This document shows positions 35,979 through 47,732 of a stretch of DNA of 64,000 bases, in pieces (positions within the stretch are counted from its first letter, which is position 1; every line of letters begins with the position of its first letter). This DNA is from Hydractinia symbiolongicarpus (Eukaryota; Cnidaria; Hydrozoa; Anthoathecata; Hydractiniidae), in the NCBI RefSeq assembly GCF_029227915.1, contig NC_079883.1:28210001-28274000 (forward strand), written 5' to 3'. A model generated the notes under the pieces. That model was not told where the DNA came from. It saw only the letters and a program-made list of their open reading frames with translations, and searched no databases. A program made the position numbers and the translations under genes.

Positions 35979-37133
35979 ATGGATGTCATCCGAGACTATT
36001 TTGTAAAAGGCTTTTCATATTCTGGAATAATTGGGTTATTGAAACATGTTCATGGGATTGAAATTAGTTTATCGACTCTTAAACGAAGACTCAGACAGCA
36101 TGGCTTGAAACGTAGAGCTGTAGAGGGAAATCGTAATTCAAATCAGGAACTTGTTCAAGCAATCCAGCAGGAGATGAATGATAGTGGTTTCATCTTAGGT
36201 TATCGTAGAATGCGAGCAGCAATGATGTCTAGGTCAATTATTTGTCGTCACGAAGACGTAAGATTGATAATAAAATCGTTAAACCCCGAAGGAGTAATTC
36301 TTCGAAAAAACAGACGACTTCACAGACGCAAATATGTTTCGCGAGGGCCTAATTACGCATGGCACATTGACGGTCATGACAAATTGAAACCCTTTGGTTT
36401 TTCGATCCACGGTTGTATTGATGGCTTCTCGAGAAAATTAATCTGGCTTGAAGTGGGATCCTCCAATAAACTCCCGGGAATCGTAGCAAAATTTTATTTA
36501 GACTCGATCAAGAAATTGGGAGGCATACCCAGTCAGATCAAGGCAGATGACGGTACCGAACATTCTTTGATTGAGCCAATTCATGTTTATATACATAGTT
36601 CAACTGACAGTCAAAACAGCTTGGGTTCTTTTAGTATTATCTCTTCCCCGGAAAATCAAAGAATTGAGTCCTACTGGTATACCTTACAGCGTGATCGCAT
36701 TGGTTGGTGGAAATTATTTTTCAGAGATATGACCGACCTAAATGTTTTTACGAGTTCGGATCCTGTGTTAGTCGATTACATACGTTTTTGCTTTATGCCG
36801 TTAATCCGCAAGGAGTTACAGACTGTTCGGGATGAGTGGAATTTACACATTATTTCTAAGAGTAGGAACTCTGCCCCTCGTGGAAGACCGGATGTAATGT
36901 ATTACTTGCCACATTTGTATCATTCCACTGATTGCCTAATAAACGTAGATGCTGATGAAATTGAACAATTTTATCCATGCGTTACCCACAACACAGTTGA
37001 AGATGTTTCCCCCGAGTTTAAGGAGTTCGCACAAACTTTGATGCAGCAAAATGGATGGGACTTTCCTAATGTTGTTTCAAATGCGTTACGTCTGTACATG
37101 TACTTGCTATCAAAGATCGAACAGTATTCATAG
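35979..37133 (+). CDS. IS3-like DDE transposase (integrase core)
   Basis: A 384-residue intact ORF. Residues 1-46 look like a helix-turn-helix (STLKRRLRQHGLKRR). Residues 73-125 carry the HTH_21-like LGYRRMRAAM and end in the linker PNYAWHID that precedes IS3/retroviral-type integrase cores. Candidate catalytic residues are D131 (WHIDGHDK), D190 or D191 (KADDGTEH) and E230 (ENQRIESYW), followed by WWKLFF. Spacing between the second D and E is about 40, close to DD35E with an insertion. This architecture matches 'integrase core domain' proteins of fish and cnidarians. The start ATG is followed at once by the HTH, and the product is nuclear by role. The frame is undisturbed, unlike its neighbours, so this gene may be the last functional part of the element. 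Upstream lie the subterminal repeats. Confidence 0.85.
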   Translation: MDVIRDYFVKGFSYSGIIGLLKHVHGIEISLSTLKRRLRQHGLKRRAVEGNRNSNQELVQAIQQEMNDSGFILGYRRMRAAMMSRSIICRHEDVRLIIKSLNPEGVILRKNRRLHRRKYVSRGPNYAWHIDGHDKLKPFGFSIHGCIDGFSRKLIWLEVGSSNKLPGIVAKFYLDSIKKLGGIPSQIKADDGTEHSLIEPIHVYIHSSTDSQNSLGSFSIISSPENQRIESYWYTLQRDRIGWWKLFFRDMTDLNVFTSSDPVLVDYIRFCFMPLIRKELQTVRDEWNLHIISKSRNSAPRGRPDVMYYLPHLYHSTDCLINVDADEIEQFYPCVTHNTVEDVSPEFKEFAQTLMQQNGWDFPNVVSNALRLYMYLLSKIEQYS

Positions 37134-38556
37134 AACATAGTTAACTGTTTAAACTCTTTTTTTAATCCAAATTTAGTATTACGTGTTTAATATCGAAGTA
37201 TGAAACAGACCCCTTTATAATTTTCAGGCATTCTTCAATTTTCCCAGATATTTATACAATTGACAAAAAAACACAATAAAAATAAATCGGAAAGTTTTTT
37301 ATTGGACCTAAAAACCCTCTTAAAAATTGTATAAAAAAGTGTTAACAAAACAGAATACTGGTAACTCTATTGTCTGTCAGTTCAAACATAACAACAAAAC
37401 AAAAAAGGATCCAAAATCAGTTTAAATGATGTCCAGCTCCCATTCAGATGACTGCAATATATTGCTGAATTCTTCACGGAGTTCGCAATAATTATTATAA
37501 GTTGAAGGAAGTTCTAACCTTGGTGTGCATGTGTGAGCTACTGGTCTACGACTAAAATTCGATTCCGGTCGCGTGAAAATTATTTCTACTGTATCAACAA
37601 CCATGTTATCTGAGCCTGTTATGAACTTCATAAATTTTTTCAACATAATGGTTTCCAAACCTCTCACATAACGCTTTAAATAATTGAATGAGTCTTGTTC
37701 AGCACTGCTACTCGTATGGACATTTTTGAACAAGGCTACAACCTTTTTTGTGGTTGGTTCCAATCTTTCATAAAACTTCACAATATTCTTCATGGATGGA
37801 AATTCTGGCTTCTTTTTTAGCTCTGAAAAGGCAACTTCCCAACATGAGGCTAATTCAATGATAACTGATTTCACATTTGATTCTATTACTACAGTTTTAC
37901 ATTTGAATTGTTCCAAAATTTCAGCAAATTCATCACTGTGAATAACATTCTTACCTTCGTTTTTACCAATGGCTTTTGTCACCAACTGACTTTCATCTGA
38001 TGACAAGTATTTCAGGAATGAAGATATCAGCAGCTCTTCTGGAACTTCTCCGAACAAACAAAAACATAAAAATGCTCGACTCAAACTGATTGGAAAGTAA
38101 CCAGTGTCAACATACCCCTTTAAAATGATCATGCCAATTGCACGCCACTCTTGTTTGTACAAATCATGCCGAACTTGTGGCACTCTTTCTTGCTCGCCAT
38201 ACAAGTATGCATTGTATACTTCATTCCAGAATGAAGAATAAATATCCCGAGAAACACCTGACCCTGCACCATTATCTTCTTGGCCACGAGGATCAATCCA
38301 TATATATCGGATGTCATCTGTCACATTGATCTAAGATGAAAACCAAAATACATTGTGTCATTGTGTTATATTCTATATATGCAACAAGATAACTGTTTAT
38401 TATAGAAGAGCAACATAAAATAATGAACTGAATACTTTAGACTTTATGACTTAGGATACCTGGACTTGAAGATAACTAATTCAATAAGACATGTGTTTTT
38501 ATTATTGTTTTATTGTATTCAGAGAGGGTCTTAATCATTGTAAAATACAAAATGGT

Positions 38557-38594
38557 CTCACCTGCTTAGTAATAAATAAATCCATCAAATCTTT
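38557..38594. repeat. 38-bp duplication flanking the Pao insertion, copy 1
   Basis: Identical to 42965-43002. It contains the last 33 bases of HECT-gene exon 2 and the start of its donor (CAG^GTGAG on the minus strand), so a second usable donor now sits 250 bp from exon 3. Confidence 0.9.
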
Positions 38595-38845
38595 GCTGCC
38601 ATTGTTCTTTTACATAATGGTAATGGCCTTAGGTATGTCTCAAGGGACACATATATATATGATGTTTTTTGCATTTTGCAGTCAGTTGGAAATTAGTCTT
38701 CTTACTAGTAAGACATGACATAAAAAATTGTTTCTGTCATTTTTTGTTCATTCTTGGTGTTGACCAAGTATTTGTCATTCTTGGTGTTTACCAAACACAT
38801 TGTTCTTGTTGCTGCACTGCATAAGTTAGGCATAAACTTTACCAC

Positions 38846-39003
38846 TTTTGTTGCTGCCAAAGTAAGCGACACAATTTAACAAACTCGTATTTGTTTTCAA
38901 CGGCTAAAATAATTATATTAGTTAGTTTCTGTATAATTATTTTAGCCGTTGAAAACAAATACGAGTTTGTTAAATTGTGTCGCTTACTTTGGCAGCAACA
39001 AAA
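38846..39003. repeat. Perfect 72-bp inverted repeat (foldback)
   Basis: Arms 38846-38917 and 38932-39003 are exactly complementary around a 14-nt loop. It directly adjoins the 3' end of the minus-strand BEL/Pao fragment. No ORF; origin unknown. Confidence 0.92.
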
Positions 39004-42000
39004 TTCTACCGAGATGAAAGGTTAAATCCTCCTGCTTGACAAATATGTGTCAAGCAGGAGGATTTAACCCTTATTCCTCGAGAAGCATAATCAGCTGGAT
39101 TGTCTTTAGTGTTTATGTAATGCCATTGATTAACATCTGAGTGATCTTTAATGATTTGAATCCGATTTGCCACAAAAATTTTAAATCTTTTTTCTGAATT
39201 ACAAATGTAACTCAGAATGACCTGACTATCCGTCCTGAAGAATTCATTATTTATGGGATATGTTAATTCCTTCTTTATGACCTTGGACATCTTGATCGAC
39301 AAAACAGCAGCGGTTAACTCCAAACGTGGTATTGATATAAACTTCTTTGGGGCCACTCTTGATTTTCCAGATACAAAGGCACAATGTATCCTCCCTCTTT
39401 CATTTTTTATCCTCAAATAAGACACCTGACCATAACCACTACTACATGCATCAGAAAAATGATGTAATTCAGACTCTACTATTTCTCCAAAATCTTTTGG
39501 ATGAAAACATCGATTTATTTTTACATTTTCTAACTTTCTAACATTACTTATCCACTTATGCCAATTCTCCACAACGTCTACTGGTACTCTGTCATCCCAA
39601 CCAAAGTTGTCATAACACAGATGTTGGATTATTCTTCTACCTCGAAGAATGAACGGTCCAATAAATCCTAATGGATCATATATTGAACTTAGCATCGATA
39701 ACATCCCTCTGCGTGTCATGGGCTTTTCACGAAATGTAACCTTGAACTCAAAACAATCGTACTCCAAATTGCACGAAATTCTAAGAGCTCTTTCCATAGT
39801 TGGGTCACTACAAGTGTTAATATCGAGTGGTGAAGATGAAATCTTCTTCTTGTCGTCTGGAAGACTCTCTAAAACGTTGGAATCATTACATACAAATTTC
39901 ACAAGGTTAAATCCTCCTGCTTGACACATATTTACTACCTGCTTTATTAATTCAATCGCCACTTTTCTTTCCCTCACAGACTTTAATAAATCATCTACAT
40001 AGAAGTTATTTCTTAGTATTTCAGCTGCTGCAATTCCAAATAGATCTATAAAGTCGGTTGCAGTTCGTTTAAGGGCATAATTACTGCAACTAGGCGATGA
40101 TGCTGCTCCAAACACATGAACACACATTTCATGGTCTACTGGATCTTGATTGATATCGTTTTGTGGCCACCACAAATAACGATACATACTTCTATGCTTT
40201 TCAGAAACTCTCACTTGATAAAACATTTTTTCTATGTCTGCCATGAATGCAATTAATTCTTCTCTAAACCTCATCACAACTCCTACAAGTTGATTGGTTA
40301 GATCAGGTCCAGACATTAACATTTTGTTGATTGAAACCCCGTCAAACTCAGCCCCACAATCAAACACAACTCGGATTATGCCAGGTTTATTTTCATTATA
40401 TACACCGTGGTGTGGGATATACCATGTTTTTCCTTCTGGAGGTGGATTATCCGATTGTTTCGCAAACCCACTAGTTATCATGTCTTCCATGAATTTCTTG
40501 TAGTCTGTGAAGAACTTGTCATTTCTTTTGAAACGCCTTTTAAGTTGTTCTAACCTTCGTTCTGCTTGTTTGCGATTGTTTGGTAGAATAATTTCTGGGT
40601 CCTTTAATGGTAATGGCAAGATATAGTGTCCATCTTCATACTTGGTCTCTTTTTCCATTAACTGCATGAATTTGCGATCTTCAAACAAAATTTCCTCGGA
40701 ATCTGGCTCATTCACCTTCAAGTCAGCAAGTTTTGGCTCTGTAAAATCATGAAGATAAATTTGATGCAGCATTTCTGCAATGCCCGAGTCGTGTATACTT
40801 TCTTTTGCGACGAAGCTAGTTGCTGATGATGATACGCTTTCAATGTTGCTAATAATAATGTTATGACAATTGATACTTCTGGCGCTACCATTTGACTGAA
40901 TTGGTCCAACAACACACCAACCAAGCTTAGTTCTAACGGCATATGGTCCGCCCATCATACTAGAGATCAATTCTAGTGGTTCCAGAGCTTTCACACAATT
41001 TGCACCAATTAAGAGACCAACGTCCCCTGGAGTTTTCGAAATTTCGTCTTCAATATCATGCAAATAATTCCAACTTGATATCTTTTTTGAAGTAATAATA
41101 TCCTCAGAATTCATTGGGAGATCGTGCTTTGTGTACGACTTTGGTAACTTGATCCAACATTTTTCCAATTTTGGTATTGCTGTACAAACCTCCAAACCAG
41201 TCACTACCGAAGATGAAAACGTCCGATCGCCGTTCATCGTTTTAACAGTCACTGAAGTTTTTGGAGCATCAATATCAAGGGCACAAACCAAACTTTCTTT
41301 TACAAAGGTCCCTTGACTGCAACAGTCCAGCATTGCAAAAGTTTGAATTTCTTTTCCAGTATTTGTATGGCGGAGAATAACAGGTACGACACACATACTG
41401 GTAGCATTGTAATTATTTTCGAAGCCAGTAGCAGAAGATATTAAAGGTTTCTGCTCGTCTTCTTCCTTTTCTTTATTTGACTTCTTCAGTTTGAAACCAT
41501 GGAGTCCAGTAGGGTGGTTGCCATCACAGGTTTTACATTTTCTGCGCTTAGAACAAATTCTAGCATAATGACTTTTACTAATTGGCTCATAACCTCCATA
41601 ACAAAGTCTTTTCTCTGATAACAACTTGCTACGATCATCAACTGTTTTGGATAAGAATTTGTTGCATTCGTCTGGATCGTGGTTTCCGTCACATATCTGG
41701 CATTGATTCTTATCAGATGATTTATATCCTGAAGTATTTTTATCTTTGGTACGAGTAAAATTACATTTTAGCTTTCTTCTGTTGTTCGAACCATTTCCAT
41801 ACATTTCAATTGCTTCACGTGAAAACATAGGGTCACAAACTAGTGTAGCCTCCTCATCTATAAATCTTTCAAAATCTGCAAATACTGGTTCTTTCTCACA
41901 CTTTCTCAAAGCAAACACTCTTCTATTCCATTTATCTCTCAAATACATGGGTAATTTGGTGAGGAGAAGACAAATGGTGTCTGGATTATCCAATGCATTC

Positions 42001-42962
42001 CAAGATAATATTGAACACAGATTTTTGCATTTGACAAGAAAGTTATGGAACTTTCTGAAAGCGGATTTATCGCCAGACTTTACAGCAGGCCATAGTCTTA
42101 TTTCTCTACGATATGCAGCAACTATAGCATATTGATCACCAAATTTTTCTTTAAGTAATTCTCTAGCAGTAACGTATCCAATGTCTGCAGGTAGATGTAT
42201 GCAATGCTGTATCAGATCTTTAGCATCCCCACTGGTAAATTTAATCAGCCTAATCAATCTTCCCCTGGCATCAAGAACATTCTTTTCGACAATTCTTCAA
42301 ACATTGAAATAAAATACGAATAGTTTATTGGGTTACCGTTAAAAGATTCCATATCTACTTCTGGAGCAGATTGTTGGCGTATCAAGTTGCAGAACATGTC
42401 ACTTATATTTCCTTTTTCGGGTAAAGGATTTGCCCATTTATGCGCCAATTCTGGTCTAGCTTCGAAACCTGATAGTGACCATTTCTCAGTGTTGTCAGCA
42501 TGAATAGTTTTATGAATATAATCCTTTGATTTTAACTTAACATGACTGGGTGGTAACATGACAGATGCCTGAGATTCTCTTTCTAAGTCTTCATATACTT
42601 TATTCCGCGCTTGGGATTTGGCTATTTCTGCTTCTAATTCCAACTGCTTGCTTAAGTGTTCTGCCTTCTGACGGTTTTCTAACAACGACGCTTCTGCCTT
42701 TAATTCGGCTAACCTGATTTTTTCCTGAATTGCCTTTTCTTTGGTTGATGATTGCGATCTACTTGATTTACTCGAACCTGATGAGTACTTTGATAAACTT
42801 TTCCTATTGGATTTTTGAGAATTTTTCTCTAAACGATTTTCAATTTCTGCTATCCAATTTTTTGACTTGTGTTTCAAAGCAAATACTTGCTCATCGATGT
42901 CTACAAAATAGTTAGCTTCGTCTATATCACTAGATGGATTTATCTGGCGATTTAACTCACAA
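39004..42962 (-). pseudogene. BEL/Pao gag-pol fragment inside the transposon
   Basis: Reading minus, coding sequence starts abruptly at 42,962 inside gag, continues as a gag ORF to 42,254, shifts by one base near 42,285, then runs open for about 1,080 codons to 39,006. Motifs in order: zinc knuckles CQICDGNHDPDEC and CKTCDGNHPTGLHG, protease-site region AMLDCCSQGTF (Cys where Gly is usual), GWCVVGPI, the reverse transcriptase segment GVYNENKPGIIRVVFDCGAEF, palm ADIEKMFYQV and NNFYVDDLL, then RNase H with FFRTDSQVILSYICNS and NPADYASRG. Integrase, LTRs and the start of gag are missing. It is much better preserved than the copy at 23,669-27,614, so it is younger. The end is replaced by a hairpin built from an internal piece of the element. 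Confidence 0.9.
39020..39069. repeat. 22-bp hairpin copied from within the Pao pol gene
   Basis: Arms 39020-39041 and 39048-39069. The same 22 bases occur at 39905-39926 in the RT coding region (CQAGGFNL). The inverted part plus loop matches 29 bases of that region. Confidence 0.9.
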
Positions 42963-42964
42963 TA

Positions 42965-43002
42965 CTCACCTGCTTAGTAATAAATAAATCCATCAAATCT
43001 TT
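42965..43002. repeat. 38-bp duplication flanking the Pao insertion, copy 2
   Basis: The original exon-2 end of the HECT-like gene; identical to 38557-38594. Pao gag coding sequence starts immediately beside it. Confidence 0.9.
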
Positions 43003-44089
43003 CTTTATCGTCATGTGGTGTATTTTAGCAATGTGCTGTACTACGTCTGTAACATCAGAACTTGCGCTTGCATTATCCAAATTCGTTCACACTGGTTGCT
43101 ATAGCTATTGACGCTCCAGCTAAAGTTTGAATCCTTCTTTCTCTCAATTGATTTAAAGATGGCCTTTCTTCTTCGTTTTCATTTGAAAGTTAAGTCATCA
43201 TCAACACAAGAAGGTTCAAACAAATTGCCAAACAAGTTCAAGTTGCTATCTGCAATACAAGAAGCACTATACTCATTATTTTGGATGCAAATAATACATT
43301 GGTTTCCGATATAGCTGCAATTACAAACAGAACATATACGTCACCTGCTAATTTCCTTTGGTTCTGTTATTGCATGGCAAAAGTTCTCAGTGAAAGTTTC
43401 AACGTAATCATTTTGTTTATTAAAAGTTTCCTGACCAGCTTCTTCATACTCGTTATCATGGTCATATGCTACAGATTTAGTTGATAAAACAAACCAACAC
43501 TTCGATAAAAATAGACCTTTCCTTTCAATGTATGCCCAAAGGTCTTCATCTTCATCTAATGTTTCCCCATTTGGACCACATAACGACTTCATGCACTCTG
43601 ATTCTGCCTCCATGTAACTATTACAGTCATTTTGGTCAAAATACAACTTCAAAGCTTTGTATTTAAGCTCTTCAAAATTCAATGGTGTTCCAACTTCCAC
43701 CTTGATGAATCGATATCCACCCCCATCTTTCTGTTTTACTATTTCGTATCCTTCTCTCGATGGATTATATCGCTCCCATTTCACTTGTACTTTTTTGATC
43801 TTTCGAGGTGTGTAACTTTTCAAAGAGGATGATGAGGCCTTTTGACGAACTCTTGACAATAAATTGCCAAGACGAGTTTCTGTTTTCCGTTTTTTGTTAG
43901 CACTATTAGTGCTCGAAGAACTTGAAGAACCGTCATAGGGGTTGTTTGCATTACCATAACTACTTGCTGTTGACTTTGAAGTATTCATTATGTACAATTC
44001 TACCTGTCTGCGTAGCGTACAATTTGCTCAAGCACGGCGTCCATGTTTGTTTATAATTTAGTATCATTAATTTTACGGTAGCCGATAGA

Positions 44090-44300
44090 ACCTTTCAAAA
44101 AAAGTTATAGAAGTTCCAAAGTTTTTTATAGAAGTTTTTTGAATTTTTTAATGAAAGTTTTTATTATTATGAATAGAAGTTTGCATTTTTTTCAATAATA
44201 GTTACTTCAATTATTTGTATAGAAGTTTTTGTTTTTTCAAACAGTCTAAATTTTTTGAATAGAAGTCTCATTTTTTTTGTATGGAATTGTGACCCTTCAG
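44090..44300 (-). repeat. Right subterminal repeat array of the IS3EU-like element
   Basis: Several degenerate units of (C/T)ATAGAAGTTT..TTTTT, the mirror of AAACTTCTATACAAAAA units at 35,735-35,900. Such arrays commonly bind transposase; that role here is inference. Confidence 0.75.
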
Positions 44301-44779
44301 TGCCATGGTACTATATTAATTTCTTACTGGGTGGATCTTTTGTGATTTAACCAAAGATCAATTTAGCAACAATATATAGTTGAGTTAATGACTTGAATTG
44401 ACTACAGCAGTCGTGAACAGGCTGGTAATGAAGGATCAATCAGTAGTCAGAGGAGTCCTATCACTTATTTTTTTGATACAGCAGAAACATTATTGGATTG
44501 GATTAGCTAGCTAGCTTAGCTTTTGACTTCAATACACTTATGTGATCGCTTATGTAAAACACATTTTTAAGCCTCTATGTATGCATTGATCACTTTCCTC
44601 TGAGTTATTTGAGTTAGTTATTTATGTATTTATTTATTTTTCGATTATTTTATTTTATTTTTTTAAAAATTAGTAGTAAACTGTGCATACTTTGTAAAAC
44701 GATCTTATTTAGGTGGCCATCACATCGAATTAGTTTTTACTATTTGATGGTCTCCTCCGTACTTACTAAACTGAGGAAC

Positions 44780-44890
44780 CACCTACAATGACCTAAAAAC
44801 CATCTACAACGATCTACAACGACCTACAACGAACTAAATACTGTCTACAACTACCTAAAACCATCTACCACCACCTAGAACCAACACATT
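44780..44890. repeat. Short-unit minisatellite (CTACAACGAC-like)
   Basis: About ten degenerate 10-12-bp units such as CTACAACGAC, CTACAATGAC and CTAAAACCAT in tandem. Confidence 0.8.
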
Positions 44891-45429
44891 ATATACATTT
44901 GTTGGGGGCTTGTGTTTTGTTTTTCATCATGATCAACTTTGTGTTTTTTAGGCTAGCTACTGTATATATGTTCTGGGTTTTTAATATCCTCTGACAGTAC
45001 TAAGGAATTTTCTTCAGCTTGCTTGGTTTGGTCTAGAGTTCAGCGCATGTTTTTGTAAACTCGTGGATGGTGAACTGATGTTCAGAAAACAAGAAAAACA
45101 AATTCATTTTTACAAGGAGATGCATATAATAAAATTACGAAACACAAGAAGAACCGCGCCAACTAATAATATTCCTATCGAAATTCTTCATAAAAAAGGC
45201 TCTTTAAAGTGTTCATTTTACGCTTAAAGCTTAGAGGAAAAGTATCTTTAATAGTTCGAAACCTAAAGCAGTATGAGAGTACAATGGAAACAAGAGAAAT
45301 GACGTTTATCACATCAACTTTTAACAAAACAACTTTCAACAAAAAGAAAAATAACAAATATATAAAAAGCATATACAAATTTTATGCCCTTTTGTATCAA
45401 CAATGCCCTACTTCCATCAAGTAGCATAT

Positions 45430-47731
45430 CAACAGTACTAGGTTTAACTTTAACTGATGCAAATGTAAATCGTTGGTCGTTTTTCTTTAAACATGATGTA
45501 AGAAAATGCAAATAGATGTTGCCCTTGTAGGTTACCTTCTTCCCATTTTTTGATATCTTTCTCTTTCACCAGTGGTTTTAACTACCACTATATCTGTGTT
45601 TTGAAACAATACACAGCACTGCTGACAACAAGTTACGTTTTTGGGACATAATTTGTGGTCATTTTGTGCAACTAGTTGGTATGAATCATGGATCAAGATT
45701 AGACAGTGTTTCACTATCATTTGCATCCACCTAAAAACTTATCAGATAGAAACTTTTGTAAATATGTTGTAAAATATATTGCATATTGTAAAATATCTCT
45801 TAGCTATTTCTGCAGGGTAAACAAGCATCTGAAAACAAATAAACAAAACATGATTAGTAAGTACGTTACAATGTTCATGCTTGAAATTATTCTCGATAAT
45901 ATACTTGATACACATTCTCAAGCTCTTAACAAGTGCTTTTAAGAAGTGTTTTCCTTCCTTCAAGATATCCAGAGTATAGTGTAATACAGAAATGAAATTA
46001 TATAAGTTGGCAATATTACCTCCCAATTGGCATCTTGTCTTTTTAATCGAGTTAGTGTTACACATGCCTTCTTTGTCGGAACAGGGTTTCTTTCCTCAAA
46101 TAATTCAGGACTTGGCAATCTAGTTCTTGCAGATTTTGACTTAGGTGAACTTTTTAGCCCCATTTTATTTGGCTTTTTGTAGGTATCATACATTGCAGGA
46201 ATAAAGCTGTGGTCACTTCAACTTATAATAAAAAACTGGTCAAATCCGGGTGCCAACCTGTACTTCCCACCTCTTATAGCCCTAATTTCTTCATATTCAA
46301 AATCTCTTGACCATTTCTGAAGAACTTTCGTCACAGCAGCTACTTCTTTTGGTATCTCTGCCTCGTTTAGCTTTTTTTCTATAACTTGTGTTTCAATTCC
46401 AACCCGTTTGTATAAAAACGTCCTTCAATACCTAACTCCTCCCTTGCTTCTAAAGTAATGCATTCAGTAAACATTGATGGTCTTCTTTTAACAAACCATG
46501 CATGAAACCCTGGAATAAGATCTTCCCAGGTATATATCTTTTAAAGACTCTAACTTTACTTCAAAGTCAGTTTTATCAATAGCATCTGCCAAACCTGTCT
46601 GATATAAAATGTCTTGCTGAGAGCCATAAATGTCAGCCATAATTTTAGACAATGACTTTTCGTTTGCTCCAAATTGCTTCAACTTCCATGAATCTCGTTC
46701 TTGTAAATGTTACGTGCACCATTATTTTTTAGCATTTCGAAAGACATCTGTTAGACCATTTGGAATTGCATGATCCAAATCATGTCCTACTTTTTTCACA
46801 AGAAATAAGTCTGGTTCAACCATAGCCATTTCAAGGGCAAACCTTCTGTATGTTTCCCTGTTTTTTTTAAAGTGCCACATACTTGGCCCAGGAAACTCAG
46901 GGTGTTTCCCAGAACTATCAGTTAATGACCCATTTGTGTACGTAGTGTCTGTGAGCCACAACCCATCGACAAGTTCGAAAGTTGTGTCTACCCTTAGAAT
47001 ACAGTTTCCTCCTACACAAAATTTTGGAATATTACCTATCATAACAGGGATATAGTTTATTGCCACATAATCTGTTGGTGAAAATATATAACACCATTAA
47101 GCATACAGTTTGCATTCTTGACTTGATAAATAAGTGTCTCTGCTTCACTTTCAGTGGATTGCTTAACCTTGTTGTCTTCTTTAAATTGTACTTTTTATTA
47201 TCAATAAATTTTGGATTGGCCAAATTTTTGCTGACAGTAGATGTTTCATTTTTTATTAAATCTGTATATATGTTATCAGTAGAGAACCCATACTTATACC
47301 TTTCTCTATCTTTGATACCAATAACAGATCTTTCTTATAATATGCAGATGTTTCAGGCTTTTTTGAATTACCATGGCGCTGTTCGATGAAGTTCTGGGTA
47401 GAACCTTCTGCCCGCCTTTAACCATGTAATATGGACGAGTCTCTTTTTCTAAATAAGCACGTACTGTGGTTATTGTATGCTTATAATCAGGATTGTGCTT
47501 GCTTGTTCTATAATACCTGGTAAGTTCGTATATATTTTCTTCATCTATAATTTCTTTCACATAGCCACCAGCATCTTTCACAATAACATACCATGCTCCA
47601 TTAACACCTTTATGTGCAATTCGACATATATCGTCATTAAAAACGTAATACTTTCTGACGCTCCCTTTTGAAATGTAAGCACCGTTATCATCAGACTGTA
47701 CAGAGGCAATTGAGATTTTTTGCTGATCCAA
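45430..47731 (-). pseudogene. MULE-type transposase, decayed and 5'-truncated
   Basis: Minus-strand blocks appear in the order of a cnidarian MULE-like protein. They are an N-terminal part with RPYYMVKGGQKVLPR (47,306-47,731), the DDE-type core ILRVDTTFELVDGLWLTDT with FPGPSMWHF and VGHDLDHAIPNG (46,722-47,066), a segment with GFHAWFVKRRPSMF and RGGKYRLAPGF (about 46,490-46,230), and a C-terminal zinc-binding-like part, LCPKNVTCCQQCCVLF with VVVKTTGE (45,532-45,700), then IYLHFLTSCLKK in a different frame. Several single-base frame changes separate the blocks. The 5' end is cut at 47,733 by a SINE. No terminal inverted repeats were located. Confidence 0.75.
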
Positions 47732-47732
47732 C

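Larger units (their letters stand above)
37422..43988 (-). pseudogene. HECT-type ubiquitin-ligase-like passenger gene, frameshifted and interrupted
   Basis: Exon 1 (43988-43345) encodes a Ser-rich, basic N-terminus and a beta-rich domain (VKWERYN...GGGYRFIKVEVG) as found in fish and cnidarian 'HECT-like' proteins. Exon 2 (43314-42970) carries a C-x2-C element (QCIICI), then KDLMDLFITKQ just before the donor. Exon 3 (38330-37422) carries the HECT-like domain: EDNGAGSGVSRDIYSSFW and, at the C-terminus, RRPVAHTCTPRLELPSTYNN, retaining the HTC catalytic-cysteine motif (about residue 266 counted from the internal Met at 38324). Splice phases agree. Two single-base frame changes in exon 2, near 43,195 and 43,085, break the frame. 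A BEL/Pao fragment with a second copy of the exon-2 end lies between exons 2 and 3. HECT ligases form a thioester with ubiquitin on the cysteine. The role in the transposon is unknown; acting on transposase or host defence proteins would be speculation. Confidence 0.7.
35712..44310 (+). mobile_element. 8.6-kb IS3EU-like DNA transposon carrying a HECT gene
   Basis: The left end TACGATGTCACTGAAGGGTC at 35712 is mirrored at the right end (complement of 44,310 inwards: TACCATGGCACTGAAGGGTC); similarity continues through CACA..TCCATACAAAAAA. The element is flanked by the exact 6-bp duplication CTATAT (35706-35711 and 44311-44316). Both ends then carry arrays of an AACTTCTATACAAAAAATTG-type repeat. 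Inside are a plus-strand IS3-like transposase (35979-37133) and a minus-strand spliced HECT-like gene (37422-43988), the latter split by a BEL/Pao fragment. The 6-bp duplication and TAC...GTA ends fit my knowledge of the eukaryotic IS3EU group. Without the Pao insert (about 4.4 kb) the original element would be near 4.2 kb. Confidence 0.85.

Noticed and set aside
41746-42135. 129-aa plus-strand ORF
   Set aside because: Shadow of the minus-strand Pao gag-pol frame.
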